Shown in pieces: positions 1-5,827 of a stretch of DNA of 7,889 bases (position 1 is the first letter of the stretch; each line of letters starts with the position of its first letter). This DNA is from JAWXCM01 sp034408745 (lineage in GTDB: Bacteria > Acidobacteriota > Terriglobia > Bryobacterales > Bryobacteraceae): positions 1 through 7,889 of the forward strand of contig JAWXCM010000454.1 of the NCBI GenBank assembly GCA_034408745.1. The letters run 5' to 3'. A program made the translations under genes and the position numbers. Below the pieces are notes generated by a model that searched no databases, had not been told where the DNA came from, and saw only the letters and a list, made by a program, of their open reading frames with translations.

Positions 1-276
1 TCAGGCTTCTTTTCTGGTGCTGTCCTCAGGCTTCTTTTCTGGTGCTGTCTTCAGGCTTTTTTTCTGGTGCTGTCCTCAGGCTTTTTTTCTGGTGCTGTCC
101 TCAGGCTTTTTTTCTGGTGCTGTCCTCAGGCTTTTTTTCTGGTGCTGTCCTCAGGGCTTCTTTTCTGGTGCTGTCCTCAGGCTTCTTTTCTGGTGCTGTC
201 TTCAGGCTTTTTTTCTGGTGCTGTCTTCAGACTTCTTTTCTGGTGCTGGCTTCAGGCTTTTTTACTGGTGTTGGAT
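1..276. repeat. Tandem array of eleven ~25-bp units
   Basis: The units start at 1, 26, 51, 76, 101, 126, 151, 177, 202, 227 and 252. Each opens with TCAGGCTT and ends in CTGGTGCTGTCC or a close variant. Units 3 to 6 (51-150) are identical. The main polymorphism is C or T at base 9, which turns CTTCTTTT into a run of seven T. Unit 7 (151-176) has one extra G and is 26 bp long. Units 10 and 11 are degenerate, as expected at the decaying edge of an array. The window begins exactly at a unit boundary, so the array may extend upstream. There are no spacers, so it is not CRISPR. The unit contains no stop codon in any forward frame, so all three plus frames stay open, but this is a by-product of the repeat. 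It lies downstream of the minus-strand kinase gene; role unknown. Confidence 0.95.
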
Positions 277-277
277 G

Positions 278-301
278 GAGGCTGGGGTGTTTCCCAGCCT
301 C
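278..301 (-). terminator. Hairpin just after the sugar kinase stop codon
   Basis: GAGGCTGGG (278-286) pairs perfectly with CCCAGCCTC (293-301) around a 6-nt loop. It begins 11 bp beyond the minus-strand stop codon (313-315), the usual place for a transcription terminator of the gnd-kinase operon. No U-run follows immediately in the minus-strand transcript; the next such bases (CATCCAACACC) are not U-rich. It is therefore either a weak or non-canonical terminator or an RNA 3'-end stabilising stem. It also insulates the operon from the repeat array. Confidence 0.5.
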
Positions 302-312
302 TCTGGTTTGGG

Positions 313-1395
313 TTAGCGCTGGATGCGGGCGGAGCCGCCCTTTGCGAAGGCCTTTACCTGATCCGCGGTTGCCATGGTGGTGTCGCCGGGGAAGGTTGTT
401 AGGAGGGCTCCGTGGGCCCAGCCGAGTTTTACGGCTTCTTCGGGTTCTACTCCGGAGAGCAGGCCGTAGATGAAGCCGGCTGCGTAGCCGTCGCCGCCGC
501 CGACGCGGTCATGCACGTCGAGTTCGGCGGTGGGCGCCTGGTAGGTTTTGCCGTCGATCCATGCGACCGCGCTCCACGAGTGGCGGTTGGTGGAGTTCAC
601 CTCTCGCAACGTGGTGGCGACGATCTTCACGTGCGGGTATTTGGCGGTGACTGAATCGATCATGCCGAAGAAGACGCTGGGATCGAGCTTCGATTTGGCG
701 TGGGCGTCGGGACCGGGGATTCCGAGGCCGAGCTGTAAATCCTCTTCATTTCCGACGAGGACGTCGACATTTTCGACAATGCGGGCGATAACTTCCACCG
801 CTTTCTTTTCCCCGCCCCAGATATTCCAGAGTTTTGCGCGGTAATTCAGATCGAAAGAAGTCACCGCGCCAGCCGCTTTGGCCGCCTTCATGGCTTCAAT
901 GATGAGCTCGCCGGTGGTCTCAGACAGTGCGGCGAAGATGCCGCCGGAGTGGAACCAGCGCACGCCCTGTCCGAAGATTTCGGCCCAGTCGAAGTCACCG
1001 GGTTTGAGCATGGCGCCAGCTTCATTGGAGCGGTTATAGAACACGACTGGGGCTCGGACGCCGACGCCGCGGTCCGAGTAGACGGTCGCCATGTTGGGGC
1101 CGTTGACGCCGTTGTGTTTGAACTTCTTGTAGAAGGGCTTCACTCCCATGGCTTTGACGCGTTCGGCGATGAGATCGCCGACCGGGTAGTCGACCATGGC
1201 GGAAGCGACGCCGGTGTTGAGTCCGAAGCAGTCAGACAGATTGGCGGCGCAGTTGAACTCGCCGCCACTGACGTGGATGAGGCACTCGGTGGCCTTGCGG
1301 AACGGGATGATGCCGGTATCGAGGCGGTGGATGAGCGCGCCGAGGGAAAGAAAATCGAGCGCTCCGTCCTGACGAATATTCAAGCCATATTTCAT
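313..1395 (-). CDS. PfkB-family sugar kinase, 2-keto-3-deoxygluconate kinase-like
   Basis: A 360-residue cytoplasmic kinase of the ribokinase/PfkB fold, predicted to phosphorylate a sugar or sugar acid with ATP. The substrate-side glycine motif is visible at HVSGGEFNCAANL (41-53). The FDLNYRAKLW segment (181-190) resembles the D-N-R-LW motif of KDG kinases. The ATP/anion-hole signature DRVGGGDGYAAGF (296-308) carries the catalytic base Asp302; the family usually has GAGD, so GGGD is a mild variant. I chose the ATG at 1393-1395 because GGAGAG sits 9 nt upstream (1405-1410) and the family N-terminus starts here. The frame stays open to 1776, but that part is a shadow of gnd. Sixteen bp separate it from gnd, so the two are co-transcribed. 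KDG kinase (Entner-Doudoroff side) would suit a partner of 6-phosphogluconate dehydrogenase, but the substrate is an inference; another PfkB sugar kinase is possible. Confidence 0.9.
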   Translation of the reverse strand: MKYGLNIRQDGALDFLSLGALIHRLDTGIIPFRKATECLIHVSGGEFNCAANLSDCFGLNTGVASAMVDYPVGDLIAERVKAMGVKPFYKKFKHNGVNGPNMATVYSDRGVGVRAPVVFYNRSNEAGAMLKPGDFDWAEIFGQGVRWFHSGGIFAALSETTGELIIEAMKAAKAAGAVTSFDLNYRAKLWNIWGGEKKAVEVIARIVENVDVLVGNEEDLQLGLGIPGPDAHAKSKLDPSVFFGMIDSVTAKYPHVKIVATTLREVNSTNRHSWSAVAWIDGKTYQAPTAELDVHDRVGGGDGYAAGFIYGLLSGVEPEEAVKLGWAHGALLTTFPGDTTMATADQVKAFAKGGSARIQR

Positions 1396-1404
1396 TCGAA
1401 ATTG

Positions 1405-1410
1405 CTCTCC
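1405..1410 (-). promoter_or_regulatory. Shine-Dalgarno that fixes the sugar kinase start
   Basis: GGAGAG on the minus strand ends 9 nt before the ATG at 1395 and lies between that start and the gnd stop codon (1412-1414). It decides for the 360-residue form over the longer open frame reaching into gnd. Confidence 0.75.
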
Positions 1411-1411
1411 A

Positions 1412-2869
1412 TTAAACGTTGTAAGTGCCCGAGGACACGCGTCCGCCGCGGCCGGTCCAGTTGGTGTGGAAGAACTCGCCGCGAGGCTTGTCGACGCGCT
1501 CATAGGTATGTGCGCCGAAATAATCGCGCTGCGCCTGCAGAAGGTTGGCGGGGAGCCGTTCGCTGCGATAGCCGTCGAAGAATGCGAGCGCGGTTCCGAA
1601 CGCCGGGGTGGGCACGCCGGCTTCGATGGCGCTGATGATGGCCTTGCGCCAGGATGCCTGGTACTTCTGGATGGTCTCGCTAAAGAAATCGTCGAGGAGC
1701 AGGTTGGAGAGGGTCGGGTCCTTGTCGAACGCGGCCTTGATCTTGTCGAGGAAGCGGCTGCGGATGATGCAGCCACCGCGCCACATGAGCGCGATGCCGC
1801 CGTAGTTGAGATTCCAGCCCTGATCCTTTGCGGCTTCGCGGAGCAGCATGTAGCCCTGGGTGTAGGAGACCATCTTGGAGCAGTAGAGGGCTCGGCGAAC
1901 GTCTTCGATGAAAGCGGCGCGGTCGGCGCTGGCGGGGGCAGCGGGTCCGGAGAGCACTTTGGGGGCTTTGACGCGCTCCTCTTTCATGGCGGAGAGGCAG
2001 CGGGAGTAGACGGCTTCGCCGATGAGGGTGACGGGCACGCCGAGGTCGAGCGAGCTGATGCCGGTCCATTTCCCGGTGCCTTTCTGGCCGGCGGTGTCGA
2101 GGATTTTGTCGACGAGCGGGGATCCGTCTTCGTCTTTGACGGCGAAGATATCGCGGGTGATCTCAATGAGGTAGCTGTCGAGTTCGCCTTCGTTCCACTC
2201 TTTGAAGACGTCGTGCAGTTCATCGGCGGTGAGACCGATGCCGTCCTTGAGGAGCTGGTAGGCCTCGCAGATGAGCTGCATGTCGCCGTATTCGATGCCA
2301 TTGTGAACCATCTTCACGTAGTGGCCTGCGCCGTTTTCGCCGACCCAGTCGCAGCACGGAGTTCCGTCGGCCACTTTGGCGGCGATGGACTGGAAGATGT
2401 CCTTGACGAGGGGCCATGCGGCGGGGTTGCCACCGGGCATGATGGAGGGTCCGCGGCGGGCGCCTTCTTCGCCGCCGGAGACGCCGGTTCCGATAAAGAG
2501 AATGCCTTTTGCCGCGAGGTCGGCAGTACGGCGGTTGCTGTCCGGGAAATGGGAATTGCCGCCGTCGATGATGACGTCGCCCGGTTCGAGGAACGGGAGC
2601 AGGAGTTCGATGGTGGCGTCGATGGTATCGCCGGCCTTCACCATGAGCATGACCTTGCGGGGACGCTTCAGCAGCCCGACGAGCTCCTCAATGGAGTGTG
2701 CGCCGACGACTTTCGTGCCCTTCGCTTCGTTGTTGATGAAGTCGTCGACTTTGGAAACGGTGCGGTTGAAAACCGCGACGCTGTACCCGTGGTCGTCCAT
2801 ATTGAGCACGAGATTCTGGCCCATGACGGCCAGGCCAATCAGCCCGATGTCACAGATTTCTTTTTGCAT
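1412..2869 (-). CDS. gnd: 6-phosphogluconate dehydrogenase, NADP-dependent, decarboxylating
   Basis: This 485-residue cytoplasmic enzyme oxidises and decarboxylates 6-phosphogluconate to ribulose 5-phosphate with NADP, in the oxidative pentose phosphate pathway. The N-terminal Rossmann domain has GLAVMGQNL (12-20), and NRT (35-37) follows the second strand where NADP phosphate is bound. IDGGNS (101-106) and GVSGGEEGARRGPSIMPGG (129-147) line the active site. KMVHNGIEYGDMQ (186-198) supplies the catalytic Lys186 and the substrate-binding His189, Asn190 and Glu193. The helical C-terminal domain ends in the tail FFHTNWTGRGG near residue 470, which reaches into the partner subunit. The length is that of the long, dimeric form, and the tail resembles the version also found in eukaryotes. 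The start is supported by GGGAGA 8 nt upstream (2878-2883). It is the first gene of the minus-strand operon with the sugar kinase. No frameshift or missing key residue was seen. Confidence 0.98.
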   Translation of the reverse strand: MQKEICDIGLIGLAVMGQNLVLNMDDHGYSVAVFNRTVSKVDDFINNEAKGTKVVGAHSIEELVGLLKRPRKVMLMVKAGDTIDATIELLLPFLEPGDVIIDGGNSHFPDSNRRTADLAAKGILFIGTGVSGGEEGARRGPSIMPGGNPAAWPLVKDIFQSIAAKVADGTPCCDWVGENGAGHYVKMVHNGIEYGDMQLICEAYQLLKDGIGLTADELHDVFKEWNEGELDSYLIEITRDIFAVKDEDGSPLVDKILDTAGQKGTGKWTGISSLDLGVPVTLIGEAVYSRCLSAMKEERVKAPKVLSGPAAPASADRAAFIEDVRRALYCSKMVSYTQGYMLLREAAKDQGWNLNYGGIALMWRGGCIIRSRFLDKIKAAFDKDPTLSNLLLDDFFSETIQKYQASWRKAIISAIEAGVPTPAFGTALAFFDGYRSERLPANLLQAQRDYFGAHTYERVDKPRGEFFHTNWTGRGGRVSSGTYNV

Positions 2870-3405
2870 TCTCTTAATCTCCCGAAAGTAAATCGTTCAC
2901 TCTACGCTGAAACCGGAAGAGTGGCGGGTCCGGCCCGCTGCGCGCGCCTTCCCTCAGGGACAGGCAAACGGAACGCGGTTGTTGGCTGGAGCACCTACAT
3001 TCTATCGTGTCGGCTCCGGCGGGTCTGGCGCCGGGTCGGAGTTAGGGTGCAGGTCTTCGTCGAGGTCGACGAGGCCTCCCATTTTGCAGGCTCGCCAGAT
3101 CAGCTCCGTGTGGATGTCGGGGTGGGCGAGTTTCAGCCACTCGGCCACGGCTCTTTCGATGTGAGACATTGTGTCGTCGTTCCCCGGGAGGACGAAGTGG
3201 TCTCTGGTTGGTATGCCCGGGTTCGCGGGTTGGTTGCCGGGCTGGCCGTTGTGCGCGCTGGATTTGTGGTGGCTGGACCATATGTGAAAGACGGGCGAGA
3301 GTGCCGCGGACTGGGCACACTTCTGGTGGACTCGCGTTCTGGGATCCCCGGACGGGGTTCGGAAAGCGGGTGCGGTGTGCCTGGTGTCCATGGGTTTTGG
3401 TGTTC
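2870..3405. other. Mostly non-coding spacer upstream of gnd
   Basis: About 535 bp between gnd and the 250-residue hypothetical gene. It must hold the gnd promoter, but I see no convincing -35/-10 pair. A TAGAAT resembling a -10 box occurs on the minus strand near 3000, without a good partner. The one coding candidate is the small minus-strand frame at 3002-3169. A longer version of that frame runs from 3391, but its first 74 codons look like non-coding translation: no domain and scattered low-complexity residues. No tRNA or other RNA gene was recognised. Confidence 0.5.
3002..3169 (-). CDS. Candidate small protein, 55 residues, unknown function
   Basis: The frame starts MSHIERAVAEWLKLAHPD and continues with an amphipathic-looking stretch containing WRACKMGGLVDLDEDLHP. 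It then ends in a Pro/Asp-rich tail. A GGGGAA (about 10 nt upstream) could serve as a weak Shine-Dalgarno. The N-terminal 45 residues have a protein-like composition, unlike the longer upstream extension of the same frame to 3391. I do not recognise a family. It could equally be a chance frame in GC-rich spacer DNA. It lies about 130 bp upstream of gnd on the same strand, so if real it might share that transcript. Confidence 0.3.
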   Translation of the reverse strand: MSHIERAVAEWLKLAHPDIHTELIWRACKMGGLVDLDEDLHPNSDPAPDPPEPTR

Positions 3406-4158
3406 TCAGGCGCAGAGGCGCAGGGTTTGGAGGCGGTGCTCGCCTGCGGAGGGGTTGGCGTGGGGTGCTGTGCCGGGTTTGGTCCGTTGATTTTCGATGC
3501 GTTTTGCGGTTGCGGTGGCGGCGGGCGCTTTGCTGCCGCTGCCGCTGTTGCTGGGTTTGGTCGTTGGATTTTCGATGCTCTTTGAGTGGGGCGCCGGTGC
3601 TTCTGCTTCCCGCGGGGGCGCTACGAGCCTCGGGCCTCTGTTGCTGCTGTTGTCGTCGTTGTTGTTCCCTGGGCGGATTTTCCGCAGGCGGAGGAGCTGG
3701 CTGGTGGCGCGGTCGATGATGCGGTGCTGGGCTCGGATGGAGGTCTGGAGGACCTCAAATGTGCGGTTCAGGGAAATGAGCGAGTTGAAGGCGAGCATGG
3801 TTCGGGATTCCTCATCGATGGTGTCGAGCGTGGCGTCGATTTCGGGGCGCATGCGCTCCATTTCGAAGTCGAGCGCGGCGGTTTCGAGGACGCGGAAGCG
3901 GCGGAGGCGCCAGCGGGATTCAGCGATGTCGAGAACGAGGTCGGTTTCCATTTCGGAGACCGGGGCGTAGTCACGGAGGTAGACTTCGCGGAATTCGGCG
4001 TACTGGGCCGGGTCTTCGTTGCGGAGGACGGTCTGTTTGGAGTAGAGGCCGTGTTTGCAGCCGTTCTGGGAGACTTTGGCTTTCCCTTCCGGGGTTACGG
4101 GGCCTTTGGAGCGGGCTCCGTTGATTTTCGACGCGTTTTTCTGATTCCAGGTGGCCAT
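3406..4158 (-). CDS. Conserved hypothetical protein with SKGPVTPEGKAKVSQNGCKHGL-type N-terminus
   Basis: A 250-residue protein of unknown function. Its N-terminus contains GARSKGPVTPEGKAKVSQ (about 14-31), then NGCKHGLYS. From memory this is the hallmark of an abundant uncharacterised family in Acidobacteria and Planctomycetes. The middle (about 50-165) is charged and helical, with a run of Arg around SRWRLRRFRVLE and repeated Glu/Arg positions that would suit a coiled or helical bundle. The last 80 or so residues are low-complexity (Asn, Pro, Ala, Ser, Thr) and probably disordered. There is no signal peptide or membrane segment. The ATG at 4156-4158 is preceded by AGAGG at 6 nt spacing. The frame is open upstream to 4548, but that extension is rich in Pro, His and Asn and I treat it as spacer. 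No function can be assigned. Confidence 0.75.
   Translation of the reverse strand: MATWNQKNASKINGARSKGPVTPEGKAKVSQNGCKHGLYSKQTVLRNEDPAQYAEFREVYLRDYAPVSEMETDLVLDIAESRWRLRRFRVLETAALDFEMERMRPEIDATLDTIDEESRTMLAFNSLISLNRTFEVLQTSIRAQHRIIDRATSQLLRLRKIRPGNNNDDNSSNRGPRLVAPPREAEAPAPHSKSIENPTTKPSNSGSGSKAPAATATAKRIENQRTKPGTAPHANPSAGEHRLQTLRLCA
3483..3505. repeat. 23-bp direct repeat, copy 1 (core TTGATTTTCGA)
   Basis: This stretch matches 4117-4139 at 22 of 23 positions (one T/C difference). A looser third copy lies at 3561-3583. All three are inside the 250-residue hypothetical gene. On the minus strand they encode KRIENQRTK, KSIENPTTK and KINGARSK, so the repeat is shared between the ends of one protein. 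It may be a duplicated peptide motif or a small DNA duplication. Confidence 0.6.
4117..4139. repeat. 23-bp direct repeat, copy 2 (core TTGATTTTCGA)
   Basis: Partner of the copy at 3483-3505, differing by one base. It falls in the codons for the conserved N-terminal KINGARSK segment of the hypothetical protein, whereas the other copies fall in its low-complexity tail. Confidence 0.6.
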
Positions 4159-4292
4159 TTGGTGCCTCTTTCCTTCCTGAGGAAATTTAGCACAGGGTTG
4201 TCCAATTTCCGGGGGTGGGTGGTGGGGCTCTGGATGGGGTATGTGGTTTGGGATGTTGGGGTTAGGAATATTTTCGTGGGGGTAAACCGAGT

Positions 4293-4451
4293 TTGGCTGA
4301 TGGTGTGACTTTCGCACAAGGATGCAATCTGGAACTCCCGGACTGACTCCGGCTCCAGATGCTCCGGGCTCCTGGTGAAGTACTTCGCGAATGCCGCGAC
4401 GTAGTGGACGTACGGAGGCGAGGTTGCCGGCGCCATTTTGAGTGGTTGCAT
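4293..4451 (-). pseudogene. Tyrosine recombinase (integrase) N-terminal remnant
   Basis: Read on the minus strand from the ATG at 4451, the frame gives YVHYVAAFAKYFTRSPEHLE followed directly by PESVREFQIASLCE. This is the pattern of the N-terminal SAM-like, core-DNA-binding domain of phage/integron-type tyrosine recombinases: aromatic-x-x-x-V-x-x-FA-x-x-F-x-x-SP-x-x-L-x-x-E-x-V-R-x-F-Q. After about residue 55 the match fades into low-complexity sequence. The catalytic domain (Arg...His-x-x-Arg...Tyr) is absent. The stretch before YVHY (about 4413-4451) only partly resembles the usual start of these proteins. I infer a truncated integrase left over from an insertion or excision next to the TIR/STAND operon. 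It rests on pattern recognition alone. Confidence 0.5.
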
Positions 4452-4479
4452 CGGCATTAACCAAAAACGACCACACGCT

Positions 4480-4507
4480 TTGCCTCTGAAACGTCGACCG
4501 TGATAAC
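4480..4507 (+). promoter_or_regulatory. Possible sigma-70 promoter of the TIR-STAND operon
   Basis: TTGCCT (4480-4485) and GATAAC (4502-4507) are separated by 16 bp, each matching four of six consensus bases. Transcription would start near 4514, giving a leader of only about 12 nt before the ATG at 4526. No Shine-Dalgarno is visible between them, so a very short or leaderless mRNA would be consistent. Weak evidence. Confidence 0.25.
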
Positions 4508-4525
4508 CTACACATTCTTCGCCCC

Positions 4526-5827
4526 ATGCCATATGTGCCCGGCTTCAACTACGACATATTCATCAGCTACGCCAGCGAAGACAATGTCGACGGCTGGGTA
4601 GAAAAGTTCCAGAAGCACCTCACCGAGGAAGTCGGACGGCTGGTGGGACGGCCGTTCTCGGACAAATCAACTTTCTTTGACAAAATTCGCCTTCAGGCAG
4701 GACAGGAGTACCCCAACGAATTAGATACCGCAGCGCGCGAGACCGCGCTCCTGGTTGCATTAGTCTCCCCCAACTACTCTTCCTCCCCATGGTGTTTCCG
4801 GGAACGCCGTGAATTCCAGAAGCAGTTGGCGCCGGGAGCCTCATTCAGCGAATGCCTCGCAGCGGTCCGAGTGCGTCCGACGGATGCCCTTCCCGCGACG
4901 CTCGAGAACGCCCAATATTCTGACCTCGTCATCCCGGGATTCCAGGAGCCCTGGCCGGCGGGAACCGGTAAATGGACCGAGATCGTCAACAAATTGAGCT
5001 TTCAAATCGCAGGCATTCTCCGGAAACTGCGAAATCGAGCCGGGAGTATTTTTTTGGGCCATCCTCTTGCTCATCGGATGGAGCTCCGCGCGAATTTGGA
5101 AGACTATCTGGGCAAGCAGCATTTCCGAGCCACACCCGATCCTTTCTCATTGCTTGAAGATCGCGCGAAGAGCCAGCAGGCGCTGGCCGAAGCTGCCTGC
5201 GCTGTTCATTTCATCGGGGGCGCTTCTTCGGAAGCTCTCGACTGCATTCAGGACTCGCTGGACCATTGCCCTGGGCCCACCATCCTTTTCCAGCCCTTCG
5301 GCGCGGAGGTAAAGGCAGCGGAGGATTTCTTCTTAGACGAACTGCCTCCGGAACGCTCTCCTCATCGTCTCGGTGGCAACGAAGTAGAGTTGAAAAAGTT
5401 CCTTGAGGAACTTCTCACGCGCCGGCGTCAGATCGCGGTAACCTCAGCTTCACTGGGGCTTGTCTGCGACTTATCCGACCTTGGCTGGGCTCGGCAGTTT
5501 TCCGCCAAAGACCTCTCTGTGGACTATCCACGTTTTCTGCAGGACAAGATACCCTCAGCCGATAAGCTTCGCAGATGGCGCCAATTGCTCAAAGAGAGTC
5601 ACGGACTGATCTTCTACCAGGGCAATTCTGCCGAGCCGTTTCTAAGCCGGCTGGAGCGCCTTGCCATTGAGGAGAAGTGCACTGCTCTGCGCCAATGGTA
5701 TCTGGATGGGCCAGATCTCGACATCAAGCGGGCGAACCGCCCGTCGGATGCTGTTTATTCGGATGGGCTCGATGAGTTTCTCGATCAGGTGAGAAAAAGG
5801 GCGCGTGCCACGGGAGGGGCGGAATGA
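4526..5827 (+). CDS. TIR-domain protein, predicted NAD-cleaving effector with two further TIR-like domains
   Basis: A 433-residue cytoplasmic protein with no signal peptide or membrane helix. Residues 8-165 are a TIR domain. YDIFISYASEDN (9-20) is the first strand and box 1. FFDKIRLQAGQEY (50-62) is the D-x-x-L-x-x-G region. LLVALVSPNYSSSPWCFRE (75-93) ends in the W-C-x-x-E motif, whose Glu93 corresponds to the catalytic glutamate of NAD-hydrolysing TIRs. Residues 174-245 (FLGHP start, R-x-x-L-x-x-YL, VHFIGG at 227-232) and 301-425 (GLVCDLSD, LKESHGLIFYQG, WYLDGPDLD, final helix) look like two degenerate TIR-like folds without that glutamate. The ATG is the only standard start after the in-frame TGA at 4487-4489; no Shine-Dalgarno is visible. 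Its TGA overlaps the start of the STAND gene by 4 bp, so the two are translationally coupled. I infer an effector switched by the STAND partner. Confidence 0.88.
   Translation: MPYVPGFNYDIFISYASEDNVDGWVEKFQKHLTEEVGRLVGRPFSDKSTFFDKIRLQAGQEYPNELDTAARETALLVALVSPNYSSSPWCFRERREFQKQLAPGASFSECLAAVRVRPTDALPATLENAQYSDLVIPGFQEPWPAGTGKWTEIVNKLSFQIAGILRKLRNRAGSIFLGHPLAHRMELRANLEDYLGKQHFRATPDPFSLLEDRAKSQQALAEAACAVHFIGGASSEALDCIQDSLDHCPGPTILFQPFGAEVKAAEDFFLDELPPERSPHRLGGNEVELKKFLEELLTRRRQIAVTSASLGLVCDLSDLGWARQFSAKDLSVDYPRFLQDKIPSADKLRRWRQLLKESHGLIFYQGNSAEPFLSRLERLAIEEKCTALRQWYLDGPDLDIKRANRPSDAVYSDGLDEFLDQVRKRARATGGAE

Larger units (their letters stand above)
4159..4525. other. Divergent spacer between the hypothetical gene and the TIR operon
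   Basis: About 365 bp between divergent genes. The left part (4211-4261) is G-rich on the plus strand, with G runs at 4211-4215, 4217-4219, 4224-4227, 4236-4239, 4250-4252 and 4258-4261. The right part carries a decayed recombinase fragment on the minus strand and the putative promoter of the TIR gene. I see no intact gene here. Confidence 0.7.

Noticed and set aside
1..276. CRISPR array
   Set aside because: The 25-bp units abut directly with no spacers, and there are no cas genes in the window.
17..473. Three overlapping plus-strand frames of 99 to 143 codons rich in Phe, Leu and Cys
   Set aside because: All three are translations of the 25-bp repeat, which has no stop in any forward frame. 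They then run antisense into the kinase gene. No Shine-Dalgarno or domain was seen.
1396..1776. N-terminal extension of the sugar kinase frame into gnd
   Set aside because: The extension is Ser/Arg/Pro-rich shadow sequence overlapping gnd. The ATG at 1395 has a good Shine-Dalgarno and matches the family start.
1466..3490. A 674-codon plus-strand open frame antisense to gnd
   Set aside because: It mirrors the codon structure of gnd, a textbook-clear gene on the other strand. The translation is Gly/Val/Asp/Glu-rich with no domain, as expected from GC-biased antisense reading.
3586..4308. Plus-strand 240-codon frame opposite the hypothetical gene
   Set aside because: Its Gly/Val/Phe/Glu-rich translation is antisense to the minus-strand protein, which has the recognisable N-terminal motif and Shine-Dalgarno.
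4159..4548. N-terminal extension of the 250-residue hypothetical protein
   Set aside because: The added residues are low-complexity Pro/His/Asn and run through the spacer into the TIR gene start. AGAGG sits 6 nt before the ATG at 4158, and the conserved motif begins soon after it.
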